From: UMGS172 sp045592985
GTDB lineage: Bacteria; Bacillota; Clostridia; Oscillospirales; Acutalibacteraceae
Length of the DNA stretch: 15,981 nt
Direction: 5' to 3'
Assembly (NCBI GenBank): GCA_045592985.1
Contig: JAZNVU010000022.1
Span: forward strand, 1 to 15,981
This document shows positions 1-5,844 of the stretch, one piece after another. A program made the translations under genes and the position numbers. The notes beneath the pieces are model-generated. The model saw only the letters and a program-made list of their open reading frames with translations, ran no database searches and was not told the DNA's origin. Numbering within the stretch: position 1 is the first letter of the stretch; each line of letters begins with the position of its first letter.

Positions 1-2
1 AC

Positions 3-186
3 CTCGCCAAAGGCGAGATATTTCTAAAGAGTGATATTGAAACTTGCAGTTTCAGTGATATTATATTCGCCCAAAAAACTCGCAAAGCGAATATAACTTG
101 GGCGTAGCCCAAATAGAACTGCGAAGCAATATAACTCGCCGATAGGCGAATATAACTGAGGCACACTTCCTTACGAAGTGTGCCTC
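3..186. repeat. Array of micro-hairpins with a repeated AATATAACT spacer
   Basis: The stretch holds at least six short inverted repeats in a row: CTCGCC/GGCGAG (3-17), GAAACT/AGTTTC (about 39-53), TCGC/GCGA (about 80-90), TTGGGC/GCCCAA (about 98-112), CGCC/GGCG (137-148) and GAGGCACACTTC/GAAGTGTGCCTC (158-186). AATATAACT occurs exactly at 90-98, 128-136 and 149-157, with a one-base variant at 112-120, and the small hairpins sit between the copies. GTGATATT occurs twice (31-38, 55-62) around the GAAACT hairpin. A longer alternative pairing, ATATTCG with CGAATAT and CGCCCAA with TTGGGCG, spans about 63-103. No open reading frame fits. It resembles a multi-copy intergenic repeat, but that is inference from its regular design. 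The left edge of the window may cut it. Confidence 0.6.
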
Positions 187-202
187 TTGAGGTGCTTTTT
201 TT
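158..202. terminator. 12-bp hairpin after sigF, possible terminator
   Basis: A perfect 12-bp stem (158-169 with 175-186, loop CTTAC) lies 14 bases past the sigF stop codon. On the minus strand it is followed by AGTTATATTCG, not a U-run, so it is a poor intrinsic terminator for sigF. On the plus strand a run of seven T (196-202) follows, but 9 bases away from the stem. It may be the end unit of the hairpin array and work as an RNA 3' end stabiliser. Confidence 0.35.
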
Positions 203-851
203 ATGCTAGCATACCTCTTAATTTTAGTAAAATTGCTTTTTCTCGGCGAGATACCTGCACCTGACTCATTCCTAAAACTTCGGCAGTTTCGGTTTGTGTT
301 TTAGACCGATAGTATCTTAGATAAATAAGTTTTTTATCCTTTTCAGCAAGCAGGTTCATTACCTCATGAAGCGAAATTCTGTCAATCAGTCCTTCGTTTT
401 CACCGTCTACGGCAATGTCAAACTCCGATACTCCGTCATCGTCCTCGTAACTGAGCGACAGTGTAGGTTGTGCAGCACACAATGCCTCGGCAACGCTGTC
501 GGCATCGACTCCCAACGCCTCAGCAATTTCCGAAACGCTTGGCTCGCGGTCAAGTTTTTTTGAAAGTTGCTCGTTCATTCTAACAACCTTTAGCGACAGT
601 TCTTTAAGCGTTCTGCCCACCTTGACACTTCCGCCATCGCGAAACATTCTCTTAAGTTCGCCCAATATAACAGGCACAGCATAGGTGGAAAACATAAGTC
701 CTCGCGACTTATCAAACCCTTTGGCAGCTTTAATAAGCCCTATGCAACCTGCTTGAAAAAGGTCTTCATACTCAATACCCTTGCCGCGAAATCTTGCACA
801 GCAGGAATGAACAAGACCTAGGTTTTCGGTTATAAATTCACTTTCCATCAT
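201..851 (-). CDS. sigF: RNA polymerase sporulation sigma factor SigF (SpoIIAC), short N-terminus
   Basis: This sigma-70-family factor directs forespore transcription after asymmetric division. Region 2 is clear: DLFQAGCIGL at residues 30-39 (2.2) and FSTYAVPVILGELKRMFRD at 54-72 (2.3-2.4). Region 3 runs about 82-130, and region 4 about 168-212, with the helix-turn-helix TQTETAEVLGMSQVQVSRRE at 185-204. The match to Bacillus sigma-F and the two genes upstream support SigF rather than SigG or SigB. The gene overlaps spoIIAB as ATGA, so translation is probably coupled; no good ribosome site of its own is visible. A second ATG at 848 is an alternative start. The protein is about 216 residues against roughly 250 in Bacillus and lacks the N-terminal region 1.2-like segment. 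An in-frame TGA at 852-854, right before the ATG, rules out a longer protein. Confidence 0.95.
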   Translation of the reverse strand: MMESEFITENLGLVHSCCARFRGKGIEYEDLFQAGCIGLIKAAKGFDKSRGLMFSTYAVPVILGELKRMFRDGGSVKVGRTLKELSLKVVRMNEQLSKKLDREPSVSEIAEALGVDADSVAEALCAAQPTLSLSYEDDDGVSEFDIAVDGENEGLIDRISLHEVMNLLAEKDKKLIYLRYYRSKTQTETAEVLGMSQVQVSRREKAILLKLRGMLA

Positions 852-1273
852 TCATCTTTGACTTTTAGTTTTTTAACCATGGTGACGGTTGTTCCTTTGC
901 CTACTGTTGAACGCACCTGCAGTTTATCCATAAAACTGCCCATTACGGCAAATCCCAACCCTGCCCTTTCCTCTCCGCCGGTGGTAAAAAGCGGCTCCAT
1001 AGCCTTTTTGACGTCAGGTATACCGCATCCGCAGTCGCGGATTTTTATTTTAAGCGTTCCGCCTACAGCACCGACTGTTATGTATATCTTACCTATGCTA
1101 TCCTTATACGCATGTACAATACAGTTGGTCACGGCTTCGGAAACGGCGGTTTTTATGTCATTCAATTCATCAATTGTCGGGTCAAAACGGGTTGCGAAAG
1201 CACCCACGGCTATTCTTGCAAAACTTTCGTTGTTAGACCGCGACGGCAATACTATTTTTATTTCGTCCTTCAT
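848..1273 (-). CDS. spoIIAB: Anti-sigma F factor / serine kinase SpoIIAB
   Basis: SpoIIAB binds sigma-F and keeps it inactive; it also phosphorylates SpoIIAA on serine. The 141-residue sequence is a GHKL (Bergerat) ATPase domain: N-box AVSEAVTNCIVHAY around 43-56, G1 box IRDCGCGIPD around 77-86, the ATP-lid segment EPLFTTGGEERAGLGF around 93-108, and GKGTTVTM near 125-132. The NESFAR motif near the N-terminus and DPTIDEL around 31-37 also match Bacillus SpoIIAB. Length is normal (about 145 in Bacillus). The start is supported by GAGGAG seven bases upstream. It lies 10 bases after spoIIAA and overlaps sigF by four bases, the conserved order of the spoIIA operon. The phosphatase partner SpoIIE is not in the window. 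Confidence 0.97.
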   Translation of the reverse strand: MKDEIKIVLPSRSNNESFARIAVGAFATRFDPTIDELNDIKTAVSEAVTNCIVHAYKDSIGKIYITVGAVGGTLKIKIRDCGCGIPDVKKAMEPLFTTGGEERAGLGFAVMGSFMDKLQVRSTVGKGTTVTMVKKLKVKDE

Positions 1274-1283
1274 TTTTTACTCC

Positions 1284-1601
1284 TCATTTATCCATCTTGG
1301 CAAGCCTATCAAGTCCTGCCAACTTCATTACTTTATATATGTGCGGCGATGTGTTGGATACATGTAATTCTCCGCCTATTGGCTTCATTATTTTGTATCG
1401 ACCCATAACAAGACCTATACCCGAACTATCCATAAAAGTCACGTCCTTAAAATCGAGAATAAGAACTTCGGGGTTTACTTTTTCGACTGCCGCGTCAATT
1501 TCATAGCGTATGACCGATGCAGAGTGATGGTCAATCTCTCCCTCTAAAAATGCGGTAATCACGCTGTCATTTACCTCAATTTTTACTGACAAATTTGACA
1601 C
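1284..1601 (-). CDS. spoIIAA: Anti-sigma F factor antagonist SpoIIAA (STAS domain)
   Basis: SpoIIAA is the anti-anti-sigma factor: unphosphorylated, it binds SpoIIAB and frees sigma-F. The 105-residue protein is one STAS domain. GEIDHHSAS at 21-29 and VTFMDSSGIGLVMGRYK at 54-70 match Bacillus SpoIIAA; the phosphorylated serine should be Ser59, the first serine of DSSG. The start is uncertain. GTG at 1601 has AAAGGG only two bases away, which is too close. TTG at 1592, three codons in, has the same AAAGGG eleven bases away and gives an N-terminus nearer to the Bacillus protein. The folC terminator ends only a few bases before the start, so there is almost no private leader. Confidence 0.95.
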   Translation of the reverse strand: MSNLSVKIEVNDSVITAFLEGEIDHHSASVIRYEIDAAVEKVNPEVLILDFKDVTFMDSSGIGLVMGRYKIMKPIGGELHVSNTSPHIYKVMKLAGLDRLAKMDK

Positions 1602-1609
1602 TTCCCTTT

Positions 1610-1643
1610 AAAAAAAATCCGCTATCAAAATGATAGCGGATTT
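1610..1643 (-). terminator. Intrinsic terminator between folC and spoIIAA
   Basis: A perfect 13-bp stem, AAATCCGCTATCA (1615-1627) with TGATAGCGGATTT (1631-1643), loop of three. On the minus strand it is followed by a run of eight U (1617 down to 1610). It starts about 34 bases past the folC stop and its U-run ends one base before the AAAGGG of spoIIAA. On the plus strand no T-run follows. Confidence 0.9.
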
Positions 1644-1677
1644 GCTTTGAAATTTTTGTTAAATTGTGGGTGAAAAT

Positions 1678-2949
1678 CTAATTTTCTTTTGTCGAAAAAT
1701 GCGACAGTAAAAGCGGTCTTATATCCCCTGCAAGGTAAAGTGAACCGAAAACTATTATCGGTCGATTGGTTTGTTTGGCAAGGTCAATAGCCGTCTTATA
1801 GTCCTTTGCCGTCACAACCGACGGACAATATTGCTCACAAACCGTTTTTAGTTCTTCACTTGTCATGGAACGTTTGTTACTTGTAACCTCAACGGTAATC
1901 ATTTGTTTTGCGAGTGGTGATAACAGTTTTACAGCATCTGAAACGTCCTTATCTGCCATAAAACCTACAATCGCAACGGCATCTTTTATACCGCACGACG
2001 ACAAGTGCTTATACAAAGCGCCTGTGCCATTGGGGTTGTGCGAACCGTCTAATATTACTAACGGTTCTTTTGAAATAACTTCGCAACGCGCAGGTATTTT
2101 TGCTTTTAGCAGCCCCCTTTTTATCGTCTCGTATGAAATTTCGGGGTACGCAACATTTATAGCGGTAATAGCGGTAATGGCATTGGTCACCTGATGTTCA
2201 CCCGAGAGTGATATATTATAATCCTTGCCAAAAAGTGTAAATTTGGCACCGGCAACAAAAAGTTCAGCCCTTTTATCGGAATTTGGTGCCACGAAAAGAT
2301 GCGCACCTTTTTCTTTGGCTGATTTTACAATAACTTCCTCTGCCTCGCCTTTATTTTCGGCAGTAGACACCACAAAACATCCCTGTTTTATGATGCCACA
2401 TTTTTCATAGGCTATCTGCGAAACGGTATCACCCAAAACACCCGTATGGTCAAGGTCGATTTTAGTTATAACCGACACTTTGGGAGTTTTTACAACATTG
2501 GTAGCGTCAAATCTGCCGCCAAGCCCCACTTCGAGCACTACAGCATCTGCCATTTTATCGGCATAAAACTTGAATGCAAGTGCGGTAATAAACTCAAATT
2601 CAGTTAAAGGGTCATCGTCCAAAATACTATCGCTTGCCTGTTTTACAATTTCGGTATAAAACCCTAAATCCTCACCCGAAATGTCTTGACCGTTAAGTTT
2701 TATACGCTCGTTAAAGCAGGTTATAAACGGCGAAGTGTAAAGACCCACACTTAGTCCTGCCTCGCTTAAAACCGAACTGATATAGGTACTTGTCGAACCT
2801 TTACCGTTTGTGCCCGCAACGTGGACTATATTTAGTTTATCTTGAGGGTTGCCCAACACCTCTAAAACCTTAGAAATCCTCTGAAGTCCCGGTTTTGAGC
2901 CAAAGCGCAACAAGGAATGGATATATTCTAACGCTTTACTTTCTGTCAT
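1678..2949 (-). CDS. folC: Dihydrofolate synthase / folylpolyglutamate synthase FolC
   Basis: FolC adds glutamate to dihydropteroate and extends the glutamate tail of folates, using ATP, in the cytoplasm. It is a Mur-ligase-family enzyme. From the start used here the P-loop GTNGKGS is at 46-52, followed by YTSPFIT (71-77; usually TSPHL), LEVGLGGRFDATNV (139-152), the ATP/Mg segment with LDHT (166-169) and EKCGIIK (182-188; usually EKAGIIK), and LDGSHNPNG near 305 (usually LDGAHNP) in the C-terminal domain. Length, 423 residues, is typical. I chose ATG 2949 because GGTGAT lies four bases before it and the protein then begins like its family. An ATG at 2961 adds four residues but sits on the terminator U-run without a ribosome site. 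Confidence 0.94.
   Translation of the reverse strand: MTESKALEYIHSLLRFGSKPGLQRISKVLEVLGNPQDKLNIVHVAGTNGKGSTSTYISSVLSEAGLSVGLYTSPFITCFNERIKLNGQDISGEDLGFYTEIVKQASDSILDDDPLTEFEFITALAFKFYADKMADAVVLEVGLGGRFDATNVVKTPKVSVITKIDLDHTGVLGDTVSQIAYEKCGIIKQGCFVVSTAENKGEAEEVIVKSAKEKGAHLFVAPNSDKRAELFVAGAKFTLFGKDYNISLSGEHQVTNAITAITAINVAYPEISYETIKRGLLKAKIPARCEVISKEPLVILDGSHNPNGTGALYKHLSSCGIKDAVAIVGFMADKDVSDAVKLLSPLAKQMITVEVTSNKRSMTSEELKTVCEQYCPSVVTAKDYKTAIDLAKQTNRPIIVFGSLYLAGDIRPLLLSHFSTKEN
1687..1699. promoter_or_regulatory. Spo0A-box-like sequence at the 3' end of folC
   Basis: TTTTGTCGAAAAA on the plus strand matches the Spo0A binding consensus (TTTGTCGAAA core; general knowledge of Bacillus and Clostridium). 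It overlaps the last sense codons of folC and lies about 90 bases upstream of spoIIAA, a plausible position for activating the spoIIA operon, which in Bacillus is controlled by Spo0A~P with sigma-H. I could not find a convincing sigma-H -35/-10 pair in 1602-1690. A chance match in AT-rich coding DNA is possible. Confidence 0.5.
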
Positions 2950-2961
2950 TCTTATCACCAT

Positions 2962-2992
2962 AAAAAAGCCGACAGGGTTAACCTGCCGGCTT
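2962..2992 (-). terminator. Intrinsic terminator between valS and folC
   Basis: Stem AAGCCGACAGG (2966-2976) with CCTGCCGGCTT (2982-2992), loop GTTAA. The one imperfect pair (2972/2986) is a G-U wobble in minus-strand RNA but an A-C mismatch in plus-strand RNA, which supports minus-strand use. A U-run of six (2967-2962) follows. It begins four bases after the valS stop codon and ends 12 bases before the folC start. Confidence 0.88.
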
Positions 2993-2996
2993 CAAA

Positions 2997-5624
2997 CTAC
3001 ATCTTTGATTTAATGTCGGCAATGCTGGCTTCGAGCAATGCAATTTTATCAACAGCCTTTTTGTAAGACTCTTTCTGTGCTTCAACAACCTTTTCGGGTG
3101 CCTTTGCCACAAAAGCAGGGTTATTGATTTTAGAACCGAAGAAGTCTCTGTCCTTCTCGGCAGCAGCAAGTTCTTTAGAAAGACGCTCTAACTCCTTAGC
3201 AAAGTCAACAAGTTCATTCATAGGAATCTGAACAACTGCATCGGTTGTAACAACACGAACTGCGCCTTCAACGTCTACACCGCTACCGACTTCAACCTCG
3301 GAAGCCGATGCCAAACGGCACATGAACACGGCAGAAGCCTTGAAGGTATCGGCACTGTCAGACTCGATAAAGAGTTTAGCCTTTTTAGAAGGCGGAACGT
3401 TCATTTCGGCGCGGCGGTTACGCACAGCCTTGATAACGTTCATAACCTTTTCAAACTCGGCTTCTTCACTAGCAAAATCAATATCCAAAACAGAAGGCCA
3501 ATCGGAAATCATAATAGAATCGCCTTCGTGCGGCAATGCCTGCCAAATTTCCTCGGTAATAAACGGCATAAAAGGATGCAAAAGTTTAAGAGTGTTGGAA
3601 AGAATATATACAAGAACACCCTTTGCAGCCTTAGACTTTTCTGCATCGTCGGAATTAAGGCGGACTTTGGTAAGTTCAATATACCAGTCGCAGTAAACAT
3701 CCCAAATAAAATCGTAAAGTTTGGAAACTGCAAGACCGATTTCATACTTTTCAAGGTTATCGGTAACCTCTTTTACAAGGTTATTGTACTTAGAAAGTAC
3801 CCATTTATCCTCAAGTTCAAGATTTTTGGGAATGTAAGGTGCAGGCTCGTCTTCGCCGAGGTTCATCAACACAAAACGTGCGGCATTCCAAAGTTTGTTG
3901 GCAAAGTTACGGCTTGCCTCAACACGCTCGGCAGAGTAACGCATATCATTACCGGGAGTATTACCGGTAGCCAAAGTAAATCTCAAAGCATCGGCGCCGT
4001 ACTTCTCAATTTCCTCAAGCGGGTCGATACCGTTGCCCAAGGATTTAGACATTTTTCTACCCTGTGCGTCACGAACAATACCGTGGAACAAAACGGTGTT
4101 GAAAGGAGCCTTGCCGGTATACTCTAAACCTGAGAAAATCATACGTGCAACCCAGAAGAAGATAATATCATATCCCGTTACAAGGGTACTTGTGGGATAG
4201 AAATATTTAAGGTCAAGGGTGTTTTCGGGCCAACCAAGAGTTGAGAACGGCCACAAAGCCGACGAGAACCAAGTATCAAGAGTATCCTCATCCTGCTTAA
4301 CCTTACCGCCACACTTAGGACAAACGTCTACGTCTGTACCGCTGACGGTCATTTCACCGCATTCTTCACAGTACCATGCAGGAATTCTGTGACCCCACCA
4401 AAGTTGACGTGAAATACACCAGTCTTTGATGTTTTCCATCCAGTTATAATATGTTTTTTCAAAACGTGCGGGAATGAGTTTAATCTCGCCGTTTTTAACA
4501 ACATCAATAGCAGGCTCTGCCAAAGGTTGCATTTTAACGAACCACTGTTTAGAAATACGGGGTTCAACTATGGTAGAACAACGGTAGCAACTGCCAACAT
4601 TGTGCTTCATAGGTTCAATCTTTACAAGGTATCCGCCCTCTTCAAGGTCGGCAACAATAGCCTTTCTTGCTTCGTAACGGTCCATTCCAACATATTTGCC
4701 GCCGTTTTCATTAATATGAGCATCGTCGGTCATTACGTTGATAACGGGAAGATTGTGACGAAGTCCCACCTCAAAGTCATTGGGGTCGTGTGCAGGTGTA
4801 ATCTTAACAACACCGGTTCCAAAGTCCATCTCTACGTATTCGTCAGCAATAATGGGAATTTCGGTGCCAACAATAGGCAAAGTAACCGTCTTGCCGACAA
4901 GCGCCTTGTAACGCTCATCGTCAGGATGAACGGCAACTGCGGTATCACCAAGCATGGTCTCGGGGCGGGTGGGTGCAAGTTCGATATATCCGCTACCGTC
5001 AGTCAACGGATAACGAAGATGCCAGAAATTACCGTCTTTTTCAGCATAATCTACCTCGGCATCCGAAATAGAAGTAAGACAATGAGGACACCAGTTGATT
5101 ATTCTTTCGCCTCTATAAATAAGACCTTTTTCATAAAGGCGGATAAATACTTCTTTAACAGCCTTGGAGCAACCTTCGTCCAAAGTGAAACGCTCACGGT
5201 CCCAATCGCAGGAGGTACCGAGTTTTTTAAGTTGTTCGATAATTCTTCCACCGAACTTTTCTTTCCAAGCCCAGGCGCGCTCTAAGAATTTTTCACATCC
5301 CAAATCTTCCTTAGAGATACCCTCTTTACGCATTGCTTCAACAATCTTAGCCTCGGTAGCAATCGACGCATGGTCGGTACCGGGAAGCCAAAGTGCAGAA
5401 TAGCCCTGCATTCTTCTCCATCTAATGAGAATATCTTGCAAGGTTTCGTCTAAGGCATGACCCATATGAAGTTGACCGGTAATATTGGGTGGCGGTATAA
5501 CGATAGTATACGGCTTCTTTTTCTGGTCTACTTCGGCATGAAAATACTTGTTCTCTAGCCAAAAAGCATAAGTTCTGTCCTCAACCGAGGCAGGATTATA
5601 TACCTTTTCAAGTTCCTTTAACAT
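2997..5624 (-). CDS. valS: Valyl-tRNA synthetase ValS
   Basis: ValS charges tRNA-Val with valine. It is a class I synthetase of 875 residues, the normal size. The HIGH motif is HMGH (53-56) after PPPNITG (45-51). The editing (CP1) domain shows TRPETMLGDTAVAVHPDD (219-236), which removes mischarged threonine. The second signature is KMSKS (524-528). Cysteine pairs at WCPHC (178-182), near YCEEC (418-422) and CPKC (435-438) look like zinc-ribbon ligands. GADALRF follows the KMSKS segment, and the last 65 or so residues form the charged C-terminal coiled coil that contacts tRNA. The start has AAAGGA eight bases upstream. A sigma-A promoter lies about 57 bases upstream. No T-box leader is present, which is notable for a Firmicute synthetase gene. 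Confidence 0.98.
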   Translation of the reverse strand: MLKELEKVYNPASVEDRTYAFWLENKYFHAEVDQKKKPYTIVIPPPNITGQLHMGHALDETLQDILIRWRRMQGYSALWLPGTDHASIATEAKIVEAMRKEGISKEDLGCEKFLERAWAWKEKFGGRIIEQLKKLGTSCDWDRERFTLDEGCSKAVKEVFIRLYEKGLIYRGERIINWCPHCLTSISDAEVDYAEKDGNFWHLRYPLTDGSGYIELAPTRPETMLGDTAVAVHPDDERYKALVGKTVTLPIVGTEIPIIADEYVEMDFGTGVVKITPAHDPNDFEVGLRHNLPVINVMTDDAHINENGGKYVGMDRYEARKAIVADLEEGGYLVKIEPMKHNVGSCYRCSTIVEPRISKQWFVKMQPLAEPAIDVVKNGEIKLIPARFEKTYYNWMENIKDWCISRQLWWGHRIPAWYCEECGEMTVSGTDVDVCPKCGGKVKQDEDTLDTWFSSALWPFSTLGWPENTLDLKYFYPTSTLVTGYDIIFFWVARMIFSGLEYTGKAPFNTVLFHGIVRDAQGRKMSKSLGNGIDPLEEIEKYGADALRFTLATGNTPGNDMRYSAERVEASRNFANKLWNAARFVLMNLGEDEPAPYIPKNLELEDKWVLSKYNNLVKEVTDNLEKYEIGLAVSKLYDFIWDVYCDWYIELTKVRLNSDDAEKSKAAKGVLVYILSNTLKLLHPFMPFITEEIWQALPHEGDSIMISDWPSVLDIDFASEEAEFEKVMNVIKAVRNRRAEMNVPPSKKAKLFIESDSADTFKASAVFMCRLASASEVEVGSGVDVEGAVRVVTTDAVVQIPMNELVDFAKELERLSKELAAAEKDRDFFGSKINNPAFVAKAPEKVVEAQKESYKKAVDKIALLEASIADIKSKM

Positions 5625-5639
5625 AATATTAGTCCTTTC

Positions 5640-5668
5640 ACCGCAAAGCGGTTGTAATTGGAAATTAC
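5640..5668 (-). promoter_or_regulatory. Two adjacent small hairpins in the valS leader
   Basis: In the roughly 50-base leader between the predicted valS transcription start and the ribosome site there are two perfect inverted repeats side by side: GTAATT/AATTAC (5654-5668, loop of three) and ACCGC/GCGGT (5640-5652, loop of three). The second ends directly at the GAAAGGA ribosome site. They could influence translation or RNA stability. They do not match a T-box: there is no AGGGTGGNACCGCG element and no room for a specifier stem. Confidence 0.4.
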
Positions 5669-5685
5669 ACTCAATTTAATATAAT
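5658..5685 (+). promoter_or_regulatory. Plus-strand promoter sharing its -10 with the valS promoter
   Basis: TTGGAA (5658-5663), 16-base spacer, perfect TATAAT (5680-5685). This -10 hexamer overlaps five of the six bases of the minus-strand valS -10 (5681-5686), so one AT-rich core can read in both directions. No plus-strand gene follows before the terminator at 5806-5841. Confidence 0.5.
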
Positions 5686-5709
5686 ATACCAAATGTTCCC
5701 AAATGTCAA
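5681..5709 (-). promoter_or_regulatory. Promoter of valS (sigma-A type)
   Basis: On the minus strand TTGACA (5709-5704), a 17-base spacer and TATTAT (5686-5681). The -35 box is a perfect consensus match. The spacer carries an eight-base direct repeat, ACATTTGG, with two bases between copies. Transcription should start near 5674, giving a leader of about 50 bases. Confidence 0.75.
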
Positions 5710-5841
5710 CATCGGCAAACATTTCCAAGTATATAAAAATACTGAAAACACAAAATACCTATGTCAACCGATTTTTAAATGAGCGTTTGCATAAGGAGTT
5801 GACCGATGCCTCAAGCGATTTGCTTGAGGCATTGTTTTTTT
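5692..5841 (+). ncRNA. Candidate orphan small RNA, about 150 nt
   Basis: The interval begins one turn past the plus-strand TATAAT at 5680-5685 and ends at a strong plus-strand terminator. Only intergenic sequence lies between. GTCAAC (5705-5710 and 5763-5768) can pair with GTTGAC (5799-5804), so the transcript could fold. An AAGGAG (5793-5798) lies seven bases before an ATG (5806) that opens a 14-codon frame ending at 5850; this frame consists mostly of the terminator hairpin. A longer frame (5703-5933) runs on into the antisense of the topoisomerase gene and looks accidental. I recognise no RNA family. The element could also be a repeat or simply terminated divergent transcription. Confidence 0.35.
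5806..5841 (+). terminator. Strong intrinsic terminator on the plus strand
   Basis: A perfect 11-bp stem, ATGCCTCAAGC (5806-5816) with GCTTGAGGCAT (5822-5832), loop GATTT, then TTG and a T-run of seven (5835-5841). On the minus strand the bases after the stem are CGGTCAACTCC, so it does not fit as an intrinsic terminator for the topoisomerase operon that ends at 5845. It faces away from every recognised gene in the vicinity. Confidence 0.75.
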
Positions 5842-5844
5842 ACA

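Noticed and set aside
3..186. CRISPR array
   Set aside because: Repeats are only 9 bases, intervals are 7-13 bases and are themselves palindromes; no cas gene is nearby.
858..1367. 169-aa plus-strand reading frame across spoIIAB
   Set aside because: It is antisense to two certain genes, has no ribosome site and no recognisable domain.
1602..1690. Sigma-H promoter for the spoIIA operon
   Set aside because: Only weak partial matches to AGGA-type -35 and GAAT-type -10 boxes; spacing is poor, so none is reported.
3528..4127. 199-aa plus-strand reading frame
   Set aside because: Antisense shadow of valS without start signals.
4527..5285. 252-aa plus-strand reading frame
   Set aside because: It lies wholly antisense to valS, whose identity is certain; its composition is that of a reversed coding strand.
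5625..5844. T-box riboswitch upstream of valS
   Set aside because: No AGGGTGGNACCGCG element or specifier stem is visible and the mapped promoter leaves a leader of about 50 bases.
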